Shown here: positions 45,960-56,560 of the stretch, one piece after another
Position numbering within the stretch: position 1 is the stretch's first letter
Layout of the letters: the number at the start of each line of letters is the position of its first letter
From: Gnetum montanum
Taxonomy: Eukaryota; Streptophyta; Gnetopsida; Gnetales; Gnetaceae
Length of the DNA: 64,000 nt
Direction: 5' to 3'
NCBI GenBank assembly: GCA_015680685.1
Contig: MNCI01021041.1
Location: forward strand, 104,864-168,863
The notes under the pieces: model-generated
Told to the model about the DNA's origin: nothing
The model's database searches: none
The model's input: only the letters and a program-made list of their open reading frames with translations
Translations under genes and position numbers: made by a program

Positions 45960-48145
45960 AGATAAGGAAAAAAAAAAAACTCTCAATTAAGGATAGAGAG
46001 AGTTCCAATGGTGACTTCTCACAATAGAAAGGGAAAGCTTCCTTGTAGAGATTATTGATGATGAGTGTTACTGGAATGCACAAGTCTTTCCCACGACTGC
46101 AAAAGATGAACCAATTGATGTCTATCTAGATTGAACTTGGATGCTTGAGATGTGAATTGGAAATGAATGAGGCAAAAGATCTGTAACTTCTCCAACCTGG
46201 TGAGCAAAAATTTATTAAATAATTTGTCCTTTGGAATATAACATTGCATCTTCACTTCCAAATATAATATAAAATAGTAGGCCTAATAACTTTCCATAGA
46301 AACTTGAGATTAGCAAAAGTAATGTTTAAAAAGCCGAATATGACATTCTCTTGAGATAGCTTATATGAAGGAAAAACTATGGAAGCCCACTCCCACACAT
46401 GCTGAGCAAAGGGACAATGCCAAAACACATGGACAAAGTCATCTTGTCCACCACAAAGAGGGCAATTGGGATTGGGAATTCCTAGATATTCTAACCATTT
46501 ACCAATAGGTAGACCATGGTGAAGGAGACACCAAAGGAAATGTTTAATTTTGGGGAGGGTCGGAAGGTTCCAAATATTTTGGAAGAGAGGGATCCAAAAT
46601 GACATTGACTCGTGTTTGTGCCAATGCTTATTGCAGCATTGAATGACCTTGGATGGGTCGTGCATAAGATGAAAGGGGATAGATGGCCGGTAGGGTAAGA
46701 GTGCTAATGAATAAGCCATTAACGGCCTTGAAAAGGGCTTTGCACTGTAACATCAATGTGCTAATGACCATGGAGAAAGGAGTAGATCTAGACTAGGCAA
46801 TGGTTCATTGCAGCCGACTCCCCATACAAATTGCTAAACTCGACCCCTGAAATCCAATGACTAGCCAACGTAAGACAATTCAAGGAGATGACACCTTTCC
46901 AAAATCACAAGGTCGCCACCTTAGCCTTTGTGATGGCAAGGGGAGCGGGTGACAAAGGTAACCACCATGGACACAATCTAGAGAGGATAGTAGGGTTGAT
47001 ATTGACGTTAGTCCAGTCTATGTAACTGTGTAGAATTTGCCAAGCCCTCCAAATGCTTTTGAAAACATGAGATCCTGGAAGAATGATAGTGAGGGGGGAA
47101 AAGATCCAATTGACAAAATGGATGCCATTCCAGAAGGGGTTGTTTTTAGGACATGCTTGATGAAGCCTTAATTGGAGGATGGTCCCAATGATGTCTGAGG
47201 CATCTAAATGCTGAACCAACTAGTTAGCAACCAGGGTAATTCCCTACTTATAAGAATTCAAAAGACCTAAGCCACCTTTATTCTTGGGGAGAGTAACAAT
47301 ATTCCAAGTGACTCGATGAAATCCTTTTTGAGAATCTTTGGAGGACCACATAAAGTCACAAAATAACCATTCAAGCTTCTAGTAGTTAGCTTGGGAGGGG
47401 GCCCAACACGAAGAATAATACACATGGGTTGATGCACATATGGACTTACATACAAGGCATTTACCCACAAGTGTGAGGGGTTTAGTCTTCCATTTATCAA
47501 GTTTCTTTTGAATCCAAAAATAACCTGCTCCCAGAGAATAGAGGTTGAACCTCTAAAACGGAAAGGGATCCCCAGAATCTTAACGATGTCTTGATCCTGG
47601 AGCCGTTTCTAGTTATAGTTGGTCACATGGTTGTAATTGTCTGAAAAGCTAGAAACAGAGGATTTATTCCAGTTTATAGTGGAACGTGAGAGTGTACAAT
47701 ATTGCTCCACCCTTGATAAGAGGCGGTGCAAATTGGTGGCTATGTTTTGAACTAGAAAGAAAGAGTCATCAGCAAAGTGCATATTGAGGAGCTGTTGTTG
47801 AGAGGAAGATAGGCAAACCCCAGTGAGAACTTTCATTTGAATGTCCACGTTAATCTGATGACAAAGAAAGTCTACGGTGATGATAAAGAGATAGGGGGTG
47901 AGAGGGTAGCCTTGTCACACTGACCTATGTATTGAAAGGGAGAGGTAATGCCAAAGGTAGTGGCTATTCTTGCGATAGCATATGAGAATAAGCATTTCAC
48001 CATATGTAGGAACTTAGGTCCAAAACCAAGTTTGGTCATGGTCTGCAAGATAAAATCCCACTTTATGTTGTTATAAGCCTTAGCATAATCAAGTTTCACT
48101 AGGAGAACATCTTGTCCATCATCCTTGGCCCACTTGAGACCTTCC
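45960..48145 (-). pseudogene. L1-type LINE ORF2: reverse transcriptase 3' half and zf-RVT domain
   Basis: The minus strand reads GLKWAKDDGQDVLLVKLDYAKAY (48138-48070), with the first catalytic Asp of reverse transcriptase in LDYAKAY. Then come NMHFADDSFFLV near 47790 (the FADD form of the YxDD box), the LSLAG-type thumb/connection region (47500-47270), and the C-terminal zinc-binding block CPLCGGQDDFVHVFWHCPFA (about 46470-46410). That order is the plant L1 ORF2 layout. Frameshifts and stops divide it. The endonuclease and reverse transcriptase start are missing because an LTR begins at 48146. The 3' end near 45960 is next to an oligo-A run (oligo-T on the coding strand) and the N at 45950. 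Confidence 0.85.
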
Positions 48146-49786
48146 TGTAGCAATCGAAAACATCGATGGCTGGAAACACTGAGAGGTTGTCGGGTGAACA
48201 GTTTAACCCCAGATCCATGCTAGGGCCATGCTGGATAAAATGGAAACGGGGCACCTTGAACGGTCTAGTTAATCAGACAATGACTTAATCAGTGTAACTT
48301 AACCTTACGTGAATGTTGTTTTAAATGCCAAATATGTGAGATAAAACTAGTACTCAATAAATGCAAGGATAAAGAAAATAATGAAAAATAGTGATAACAA
48401 TAAAGAGATAATAGAATGAACTGGGGTAAAGAAATGCACCGCTGCAAAGTTGTGGGTTTGATTCTTTGCCTTGTTTGAAAATGTATAACAAGTTGTACAA
48501 CGCCGAAGGCGGATAGAGAGTTCAAGGATGACCAGAACACTCAAAATACCTCAACTATGCCTTTGAATGCAAACTTAAAAGCCAACTGCATAGAGATGCC
48601 AACTCTTTGGATGAGAAATGCCAACCAGAAGAGCTAACCAGTGTGAAATGCCAACAAGCCAACCACTCTGAAAGTGCTAATGTTAAAAATGCCAACCCAA
48701 AATTGCCAATGTAAAAAATTGTCCACCATTTAAGCATTTTTTGCTGGGGTATTTATAGGACCAAAAGCAGGTGAGAAATGAGGCTTGGATGCCACGTGTC
48801 TTGGACCCACAAGATGTTGACATGCCCATACTGCGTAGATGTGAAAAACTGGTCGTGAACTTGCTATGCCGCAACCATGTTGTCGAAACTGGGGGTGTTG
48901 GAATCAGGTGTGCCAACAGTGATGGCAAGAAATGAAGCACATTAAAGTAGCATAGCCACTTGCTATGCTGTGCTATGCTATGTAGCGTTGCACATCGACG
49001 TAGTGTAGCATAGCATAGCCACGGGTTTAAACAGAAAACCTGCTTGGAGCCACTAGCTTTTGCTGAAAGTCTTGGTGCACACCGAGCTAACTTTTGGGGC
49101 ATTTTTATTGATGCACATCTTTGCTATGCTATGCTACGCTATGTAGTGTAGCATAGCATAGTAGCCAATGTAACTTGCATTTCTGTCAAAATTGCTGGGC
49201 TGCATAAGAGAAAACCTTGCTTGCGGTTTAAGAGCTAACTGAGACAGAGTAGTTTTTTGTAGCCACAATGTTGTTAGATGTAGTTCCTTTACTGAAATGA
49301 CTTGGCAGAGGGGTCTTCGCATGTTTCGCGTTTGCTACGCTGTGCTACGCTATGTAGCATAGCATAGCGTAGCACTATGTGTTGGCTAAATGTTGACTTT
49401 GCCTTGCATGAACATCCTGCTAAAACTTGTATTCAAATGTTTAATTAATTTTTCGAAGGCTTGCTACACTGCACAGCGTGGCATAACATAGTAGACTTCC
49501 CAACTAGAAAACTTGCCGAACTGTTTTGCTCATCTTGAGCACCGTCGGCAACTCCTAGCATGGTTTCTGTGTAGACTGTCAACTAGGCGAATTGTCTAGG
49601 TGGGTAGGCCGAAGAGTCCATCGGGCCTGCCAATCCTGGCAGTAGAAAACTTGCCGGACTACATAGTCTATCTTCATTGTTTATGCCTCCTTGCTCAATG
49701 ATCATGACGCTGCACTTGTCAAAGCCATTGCCTAAATTCCAAGACCCTGGTGAAGCGAGAGGGTCTCGAAATTTTATGGTGTTTCA
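48146..49786 (-). mobile_element. LTR of gypsy family G (second copy), inserted in the LINE
   Basis: The ends TGTAGCAATCG and GGTGTTTCA correspond to those of the solo LTR at 23892-25341. On the minus strand, TATAAATA is at 48757-48750. A purine tract (AAAGAGGGACCAT) lies just outside the 49786 end, which marks this as a 3' LTR whose element extended to the right. CTTCC (48141-48145) would be one half of the target duplication. The partner was not found. Four hairpins lie upstream of the TATA box. Confidence 0.7.
48947..49498. repeat. four inverted repeats built on GCTATGC / GCATAGC, spaced 130-210 bp
   Basis: The hairpins are 48947-49020, 49122-49164, 49332-49374 and 49461-49495. The clearest reads GCTATGCTATGCTACGC, then ATGTAGTGTAGCATAGC. 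The spacers between them are also loosely related (AAACCTGCTTGG and AAACCTTGCTTG), so the whole is a decayed tandem array of about 130-210 bp with a hairpin in each unit. It lies upstream of the LTR TATA box. Confidence 0.75.
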
Positions 49787-49852
49787 ATGGTCCCTCTTTG
49801 TCAATGTCTGGAGGATGGGCTTGAGAGACGTCGACAAAGAATACGAAACACC
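49778..49852. repeat. 75-bp imperfect hairpin at the LTR/internal border
   Basis: GGTGTTTCAATGGTCCC ... ACGAAACACC folds on itself, with inner arms TCTTTGTCAATGTCT and GACGTCGACAAAGA. It spans the LTR terminus at 49786 and the purine tract. It matches 62094-62170 in the same orientation and 1496-1570 in reverse. Confidence 0.6.
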
Positions 49853-50156
49853 TCAAAAGATAAGACACTAACATCGCTCCTTAGTAATTGTCAAGATGTC
49901 TCTTAGCTACACTTGAGATTGCTTGGATAGTCATGCAGGGAAGAGGGAAAGGGTGGTGTGCTGACCAAAATTGTTGGCGTGAGGCTGGAAGGGAAAAACA
50001 AATGCTGAAAGATTGTCAGAGAGACACAGTTGACCCTACCTTCGTGTGAGGGCAAGTTGGAAAAAAAGGAAACAAAGGTAGAGTGCCTTGGATGGTCTGC
50101 ATGCAAATCAACCAAGGACTTCCTCTAGCATAAGCTATGGCTTGCATTGGGGTTAT
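49853..50156. other. short stretch between two G-family LTR sequences
   Basis: No gene is seen. It may be leftover internal sequence of the element whose 3' LTR is 48146-49786. No primer site was recognised at its far end. Confidence 0.35.
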
Positions 50157-50700
50157 TGTAACTGATGACGTACGAAATGTAAAAAAAGCATAACCACGAT
50201 GATGTATACAGAAGTGTAAAATAGATAAAAATAGAGCAAACAATGTAATGGAATGCAATAATGAACTATATTTTATTGCTTAACAAGGATGTGCACTAGT
50301 CAAAGCGTAGTTGCGTGTGTGTGTGGATGGCAAGTTAAGTGCTAAGCCTCAGAGTGATGTGTTTATAGGTGCTTGGATGCTAGGAGTCACGTATGCTTGA
50401 GTGTCCAAAGTTGCCAGTCGATGCTCCCAAAGCCGTCAACCTCCAAAATTGCCAACCCTGTTTATGTGAATGGATGGGGTATTTATAAGGTTTGGCTAGG
50501 CTCGGTTGCGGAATTCATGGATGAGATCAACGGTTGAGAGATGATCGTGTGACAGTTGTTTGATGGACAGTTGGGTGTGAATTGGACGTGCATAAGTAGG
50601 CTACGTTTTTGACCAGATGCATTGTATCTTGTATCGGCTTATGCAAGCTAGCTTATGCCTGTTGGCACATTTTGGCCATTTCATGGAATAGGTTGACATG
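50157..50700 (-). mobile_element. third G-type LTR-like fragment
   Basis: It begins TGTAACTGATGACG, like the LTR starts at 23892 and 48146, and has minus-strand TATAAATA at 50487-50480 in the same context (GGGGTATTTATA). An inverted pair CTTATGCAAGCTAGCTTATG lies near 50640, upstream of the TATA box. The other terminus could not be located, so the right limit is approximate. Confidence 0.45.
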
Positions 50701-52299
50701 ATAAAATTAATTAAAGGTTTTGCAGTTTTTAGTACTCTCTTATTCATAGTTGGAGAAGTGGCAAAAATTGCACAAACTATTAACTATGTTTTCTCACTAA
50801 ATTCATAAGGGAGCTTTTAAAGATCCATTGCAAAGCAATTTTAGATGCTGAAAGATTGGAGGAAAGGCTATAAAATATCAAGAAAATGCATATAGAATGC
50901 TTTACTCTATCAGAATAAACAAAATTTCAGCTTGTGGATAAAGAGAAATAGCATCTAAATTTAAAGAAGAAAGAAATGAAGAATCAAAGTAACTACAATT
51001 GATGGTAAACTGGTCATTGGAAATTTTAGTAGTCTTCATGAAGCTATTTGTTCATGTGCCCTATATATGAAGTGCAGAACAAAAACAAGAAGAGAGAAAA
51101 AGAATAAGAGTTAAAATGCAGTTAGTAGTATATACAAGAATTGAGAATTGGATGTCACAGTAATTTTTATTGAATTTTTTTAACAGCAAAAGTAGAGACA
51201 CTGGCAAAAGGAAATTTGTCAAACACTTTGTATATACTCTGCATTAGAATTAGCAATGAAAACCGCAAAAACAAGAAAGGTTATGAATAAAAACGATTTT
51301 AGAAGAAAAACAGCAAGACAAGCATCAAGAATATATCAAAATCTTTCCAATATTGACACCCAAATCATACAGTGACTATCCTTGATTCAGAAAATAAATA
51401 CAATAATTTTTAGTTTACGAAAAGAAAAACACAAGAAGCCCTAGGTGAATTTGGGGCAAAAATTTCAGGCGGTTGCAACCCCAAATTGCGTTTGTCATTT
51501 GCTACTAGAATCAAAGAAAAATAAGATCTCCTTTAATGATCTGCAGTGTCCAGAGAAAGGAGTCTGCATGCAAAAAAAAAAATGTAGCAGGGTTTCTATT
51601 TTGTTTCAAATGCAGGATTGACAAACAACAATGAGAAGACGTGAAATATTAAACATAAACCCTAAGGCAAAGCTTGGCACACAACAAAAATGTTTTCATG
51701 TCTAGATTCTTGCAATGATGGACCTACAAATAGAAATTGCAAACACAGTAGTGCCCGATGCCAACGCGTCCGTCATCATCATTACCAATCCATCAAGTGT
51801 GGCTACAGAGACATGAAGACACAGCGAGACAGGTGCACAACTGAATCAGCGGAATGACATTTCTTCTACGGCAGATACGGAGGATCGTGGATGTGGCTAG
51901 GCGATTAGTTGCAAGGACTTAGTATCTGAGCTCAGTATCAAACTAACCAACCAAGAGATTATTTAGCCGATGAATCGTGGTTATGGATTATTCTGAAGAA
52001 AACCGTTATCGTTGAAAGCAAGAACAAAACCTGAATGCGTGAAATCGAAGTAGCAAAATAAAGTTCAAATTTCATATGGTTTGGTGTCTAAAAATAATTT
52101 TAGCATATTTTCTTACATGCAAGAAAAATAAAATGACAATTGTATGGAGCACTTATTATAATGGCCATTATGGTGTTTGAGAAACTTGATCTTGGACTAA
52201 GGTTAAATGGATTAAACAAGATAGAGATCTTGGCTTTATTTTCTAAATTTATTATATAGGTTGTGACTTCTTATGAAAGAAATATTTGTAAAGACACAT
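50701..52299. other. AT-rich non-coding DNA
   Basis: I see no gene, no repeat array and no element border in this stretch. Short A runs and scattered stops dominate. Confidence 0.5.
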
Positions 52300-52754
52300 G
52301 CCAATGTTAACATGATTTTCTCCTAACTTCAGGTATAAGTTATAACTTCCTAACTTGTTGGGAAAGTAATATCTCCTAACTTGTTGGGCAAGTTATAACT
52401 TCCTTACTTAGAAAAGAAGTTACCCAAGCTATTTTGTAATATCTAAGTACCTATGAGACCCTATAAAAAGGCTTCAAGGGTCTTGGTGGCTGGGGGGGGG
52501 GGGGAAGAGCATTTGTAAAGAAGACATTGTGAAAGATTGCTTGTAAGATGACTTGTTAAAGACAACATTTCAACCTCTTTGTCATAGTCCTGTGAGTTAT
52601 GCTTATTATTATTTTTATTCTGTTTAGCTAGTGGTTTTGATAGTATCATACTTGACAAGTAATTTTGGGATTTTTAGATTGCTCTTATTGTTCTTATTGC
52701 ATGATAGAAAATTTCTATTAAAACTTTTGCCATAGAAGATCTTGTGTTTGAAAG
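52300..52754 (+). mobile_element. LTR-like promoter region with AAGTTATAACTT palindromes, target of element B
   Basis: The perfect 12-bp palindrome AAGTTATAACTT occurs at 52337-52348 and 52390-52401. CTAACTTGTTGGG repeats lie between, and the TATA box TATAAAAA is at 52462-52469. An oligo-G run (about 52492-52504) follows. Element B interrupts it at 52754/60183, and the sequence resumes at 60183. It resembles U3-R of an LTR of unknown family. The termini were not identified. Confidence 0.45.
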
Positions 52755-53754
52755 TGATGAGTGGCGAGGTACCCCTACGCTCAACCATACGAAACGAGTG
52801 TAGCATGCGTGATCTGGTCGAACTCCACAAACTAAGTGCCTACATGCCCCATGGAACACTTGGGGTTAATCATTCGTTGTCTTCCCAGACTTACTTGTAG
52901 TTGTCACGGTGTATGGTTAAGTAAGTCCGTGGTATATGATTTTTATATCTTTTTATGTTTTATGTCTCCTATGCTAACAAGGTGAAGGGTTGAGAAACTA
53001 AGTACTAATTCTAACTAATGACTAAGTCTAAATTAACCTAGTGTTAGCATCCGTTCCCACTTACCGTACACACCCTGAATCGTTGCAACCGCAGCTACCA
53101 AATGCTAATCGTCACTGGGATCACCACACGTAACGCACGTGCTCGAAGTGGTTGTACTGAGGCACTTAACTAGGAGGAAAGGGTTGAGAGAATCTAATCT
53201 AGCCTAAGTGCGATGAGCAGCCAATTCCTTGACTAACTGTACACATCTTCATGCATGACTACAACTGGGATTACCAAGTGCAGATCCTAAATACGCCACA
53301 GGTTACCAAGTAGTCACACTAGATGCTCTTAATTAAGTCATACTCATACCGCGTTGTGATGAGCAGCTGATTCCTTGACTAACCGTACACATCCTTAGAT
53401 GCTCGTATGCAAGTCGTACTCATACCGCATTCTAGGAGTTTAAGGGTGAGAGAAAACAATAAATAAAATCCTATTCCATGCACTGCAAGGTTTATCTAAG
53501 AAGCTCATTTTTATTGTCATACACAACTTGTGTTCAGGTACAATGTTGCTCGAATAAAGATCCGTTCACTTTAGGACTCCTACTACGGGCACATGGAAAA
53601 TATTCTATCTCTGGAGTGATCAAACTGCCAGAGTTTCCCTACTTCTAACTTAGGATGGGGAAACAAGGGAGAGCCACCTCTTGTTTATATATATGGCGAC
53701 AGACCACGATATCGTGTACGCAATATCGCGGCTCATGTGAATCACGTCTCATCA
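52755..53754 (-). repeat. 3' LTR of element B
   Basis: It is 1000 bp, TGATGAGACGTG (53754) to CACTCATCA (52755) on the minus strand. GATATCGTG and CAATATCGC lie at 53706-53732 upstream of a TATATATAAA-type TATA box (about 53684-53693). A block GATGAGCAGC...GACTAACCGTACACATC is present twice (about 53208 and 53356), and also twice in the 5' LTR, so this tandem duplication predates insertion. The polypurine tract is 53755-53765. Confidence 0.9.
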
Positions 53755-53892
53755 TACCCCCATGCCTGAATGAAAACTCGTCCTCAAGTTCCTTACAATA
53801 ATATCGGGAAGGTATGGAATTATTGAGGGGACTGGAACTAATGGGATGACATGTGAACGGATCATCATTACAAGACTTGACAAAACTAGTGT

Positions 53893-54120
53893 TCATGACA
53901 ACAAGGGTGAACACCTTATTACAATGACATCAAGCCTTAGTTGGCAGCTGAGAAAGAAAGAGAGAGAGAAAGAAGTGTTGTTGCTGCCAACGCCAAGATT
54001 GCGCCTTTCGTTGTCCATCCATAAGCATGCCATCGATCTTGCTCCTTGCATAGCTACTTCCAGCATGGCTCCATTCCAAGTGTTTGGTCCAGATCCAATC
54101 TGTTGTTGTATGATCGCCAT
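53893..54120 (-). CDS. 75-codon second-ORF stub of element B
   Basis: The ATG at 54120 follows directly on TGTGTGTGCAG (minus), with a branch-point-like TTGCTAATA 25-30 nt further upstream. The frame, MAIIQQQIGSGPNTWNG to a stop at 53893, is open. It contains MDNERRNLGVGSNN and a Ser/Leu/Phe-rich end. A has the same frame broken by a frameshift. An open frame starting further upstream (54141) is possible, but the conserved start is the one after the acceptor. Whether it was ever translated is uncertain. No known domain. Confidence 0.4.
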   Translation of the reverse strand: MAIIQQQIGSGPNTWNGAMLEVAMQGARSMACLWMDNERRNLGVGSNNTSFSLSFFLSCQLRLDVIVIRCSPLLS

Positions 54121-55466
54121 CTGCACACACAACACAATCATATATTAGCAAGGGTAAATGAATCATCATGTAATTAATACCTTGCTTCAGTGTAGGTCCA
54201 TTGGCTAGGTTGTGGTATGGCTAATTGTGGATCTAGGGATGTATTAATGATGACTACTGAAGGTGTAGGGGTTAGGAAAGAATTGAAAAAATTGAAGAAA
54301 TAGGGTCCTGTACCCCCATGACTAATCGCGAACCTCCGGTAGCGTTAGAATGGAGAAAGAAAAGGAGTAAAAAAGATAGATAAAAAGGGACAACGATAGC
54401 ATCGAGGGAATGGATGTCAAGATGGTAATGAACAAAATAAAATTAATTGAAAAATGTTAAGGGAAAGAATTTAACTAATGCCCCAAATAGGAATGTTAGT
54501 GGATCCTCCCCAAAGCAGGCTCATGCCCTTGATGCCTTGACAAACCCACATTTAAAGAGAACGTAGGCTCTGGGAATGTCATTTGGAACAAGAGTTAAAG
54601 TCTTAACCACAAGCATTTACCAAAAAGAAAACAATGCATCTACCAAAATATACACTAATGATACAACCGACAATGAGGTGAACAATGGAGAGAAGGATGG
54701 AGAGAAGAGGATGGAATGGAATCCCAAGAACAAGGTGGTGTACAACCCCTTGTGTGTTGCATGATTAATGTGACTTAGCAATTTCCATTCCAAGTCTGGT
54801 CTTAAACCAACCACATCCAGTGACTTCGCATCAATGCATTTGGCTAAACCATCTACTTGGATAACAAGGATGCCTTCCCCAAGAGTCATCACCATTTCGA
54901 TGAAACAAAGGAGAGAATGCAAAGTGAGAAGGGCCTTAGTTAGAGGGAACACTTTTGGTTCCATAACCAATGCTTGTTTTGAATTCTCACTTAGTTAGTT
55001 TTTTTTTCTTTATGTTTTGTGTTTTTATGCGTGAGAACCACACCATGCAAAGACTTTTTATTTTTATTGTCTCAGCTTCCGATAGTTGGGGTAACATCGG
55101 AACGACAAGAAAACTCAAAAAGAAAACATCCAAGCACCCAAGAGAACGACCAACACAAAAGCATCAAGTTCCCTTGAAGTCACACCTTTTCAATCCTTGA
55201 GTCCTTCCTTAGTCTGAAAAATGCCCAGTCACCGATTCATTTAAGTTCTTATTAAAAGGGGACTGTACATTTCTAAGCTGAGAGAGATTATAGAAACTGG
55301 TAGATGGATGGATGAAGTGATCTTATTGCCTGCCATATCAAAAGAAACATACCTTAGTATCAACATTATGACTTAAAGGTAAAAACCAAACATTAGTAAT
55401 CAACATGAAAATAGTTCATACCATCATTCTGAACACTTATTGGGTGACAAACTTACAGGATGGATC

Positions 55467-55491
55467 ACACACACACACACACACACACACA
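55467..55491. repeat. (CA)n microsatellite
   Basis: An uninterrupted run of AC dinucleotides of about 25 bp lies in the tail of element B. A and F lack it at the matching place. Confidence 0.95.
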
Positions 55492-55504
55492 ATGGAAAAA
55501 GTAT

Positions 55505-55660
55505 AACGATGTTGTAAAACAAAAAACAAGAAAAGTTAAAGAAAGTTGTGAAACAAAAACTAGAAAAGTTAAAGAAATTTGTAAAACAAAAATGTGTAAG
55601 ACAAAAATGTTGTAAAACAAAAACGTGTAAAACAAAAATGTGTAAAAAAAAAAAACGTAA
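55505..55660. repeat. minisatellite of GTAAAACAAAAA units
   Basis: TGTAAAACAAAAA and TGTGTAAAACAAAAA(C/T)G units recur about eight times, some separated by TAGAAAAGTTAAAGAAA. Shorter traces of the motif occur at the same place in F (about 37690) and A (about 20565, complementary strand). Confidence 0.75.
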
Positions 55661-55690
55661 AAAGAACTGAGGGCCCCATATGATTAGCAT

Positions 55691-56560
55691 AGGTGGCCAT
55701 CTCCCCCATGACTAAATTGCAAGGGGGAGATCCAAAATAATGAATGTCTATTTGAATTTCATAGAAGTGCCCAACTCCTCCCAATTGATGATCTTAGGTT
55801 GAGGGGTGGGAGTTGGCAACATTCATATTCCAATGTGTCTATGCCTTCATTATTGGCATGGTTTGTCTCCTCAGTTCGTTCCATGCATATTTGGTTGCTC
55901 CTTCTAGTAGTTGTCAACCACGGGGTGTCTACTACTTATTGTGTGGTTGCTACATACAGGCATCTTTGTTTCAAGGTTTCAAGGGCACACTTGCTGCATA
56001 AAGGCATTTCCTCCATGTCATCACTTGATGAATCACTGTATGTGATGCATCGAACTTTCCTCTTCTCGATCTTTTCATAAATATTTATCTTAGAAATTTC
56101 CAAGGAAAGATCATAGATCCTAAGGCATGCGTCTACTGTACTAAGCCATGACCTTTCCATTATAATTGGGAAGTTCCCTTCGTTGTTGTTAACTTCAATC
56201 ACCAGGAAATTAGCTGGGTAAGACCAACCAGACACAGTGGTAATGATGTCCTCCACCAATCCCAAGGGAATGGTGATGGACTGGTCTGCTAGCTCTAGTT
56301 GAATGTTGCTCTTCTTAAGTTGGGGTAGGTTCCAGGCTTGATACATTTCTCATGATATTAAATTAACTTTGGAACCTGAGTTAAGAAGAGCCCTATGTGG
56401 TTCATTTCCAGCGACTTGAAGGTAGATTAAGGGACTCCCAGGGTTAGTTAGTTTCCTGGGAAGGTGGCCTATCTTGATCCAGTCGGTTACGGTATGTGTT
56501 AACATAACTATATGCCTTAAGCTCTGTTGGACTAATGGGTGCTCTGAAGTGTTAGATGGT
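55691..56560 (-). pseudogene. aspartic protease (retropepsin) of element B
   Basis: The minus strand reads RALLNSGSKVNLIS, with the active-site triplet at 56382-56374 as Asn-Ser-Gly, so the catalytic Asp is lost. EMYQAWNLPQLKKSNI, GWSYPANFLVIEV and IIMERSWLSTVDACLRIYD follow. In the last block, Gly-Arg of A is Glu-Arg. A 136-codon block (56346-55936) is open. It is collinear with A to the same endpoint. Confidence 0.8.

Larger units (their letters stand above)
54121..55690 (-). other. untranslated tail of element B
   Basis: No gene is supported. Landmarks on the minus strand are CCATCTCCCCCATGACTAA read in reverse at 55697-55715, the GGGGAGGATCCACTAACATTCC block (about 54493-54525) and AGTCATGGGGGTAC (about 54327). 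A conserved stretch at 54780-54900 (GATGGTTTAGCCAAATGCATT) matches 21290-21330 in A. Confidence 0.65.

Noticed and set aside
48146-50700. A complete short LTR element with LTRs at 48146-49786 and 50157-50700
   Set aside because: The right-hand LTR end, a matching CTTCC duplication and a primer site could not be found. The two LTR-like pieces differ too much to be sure they are a pair.
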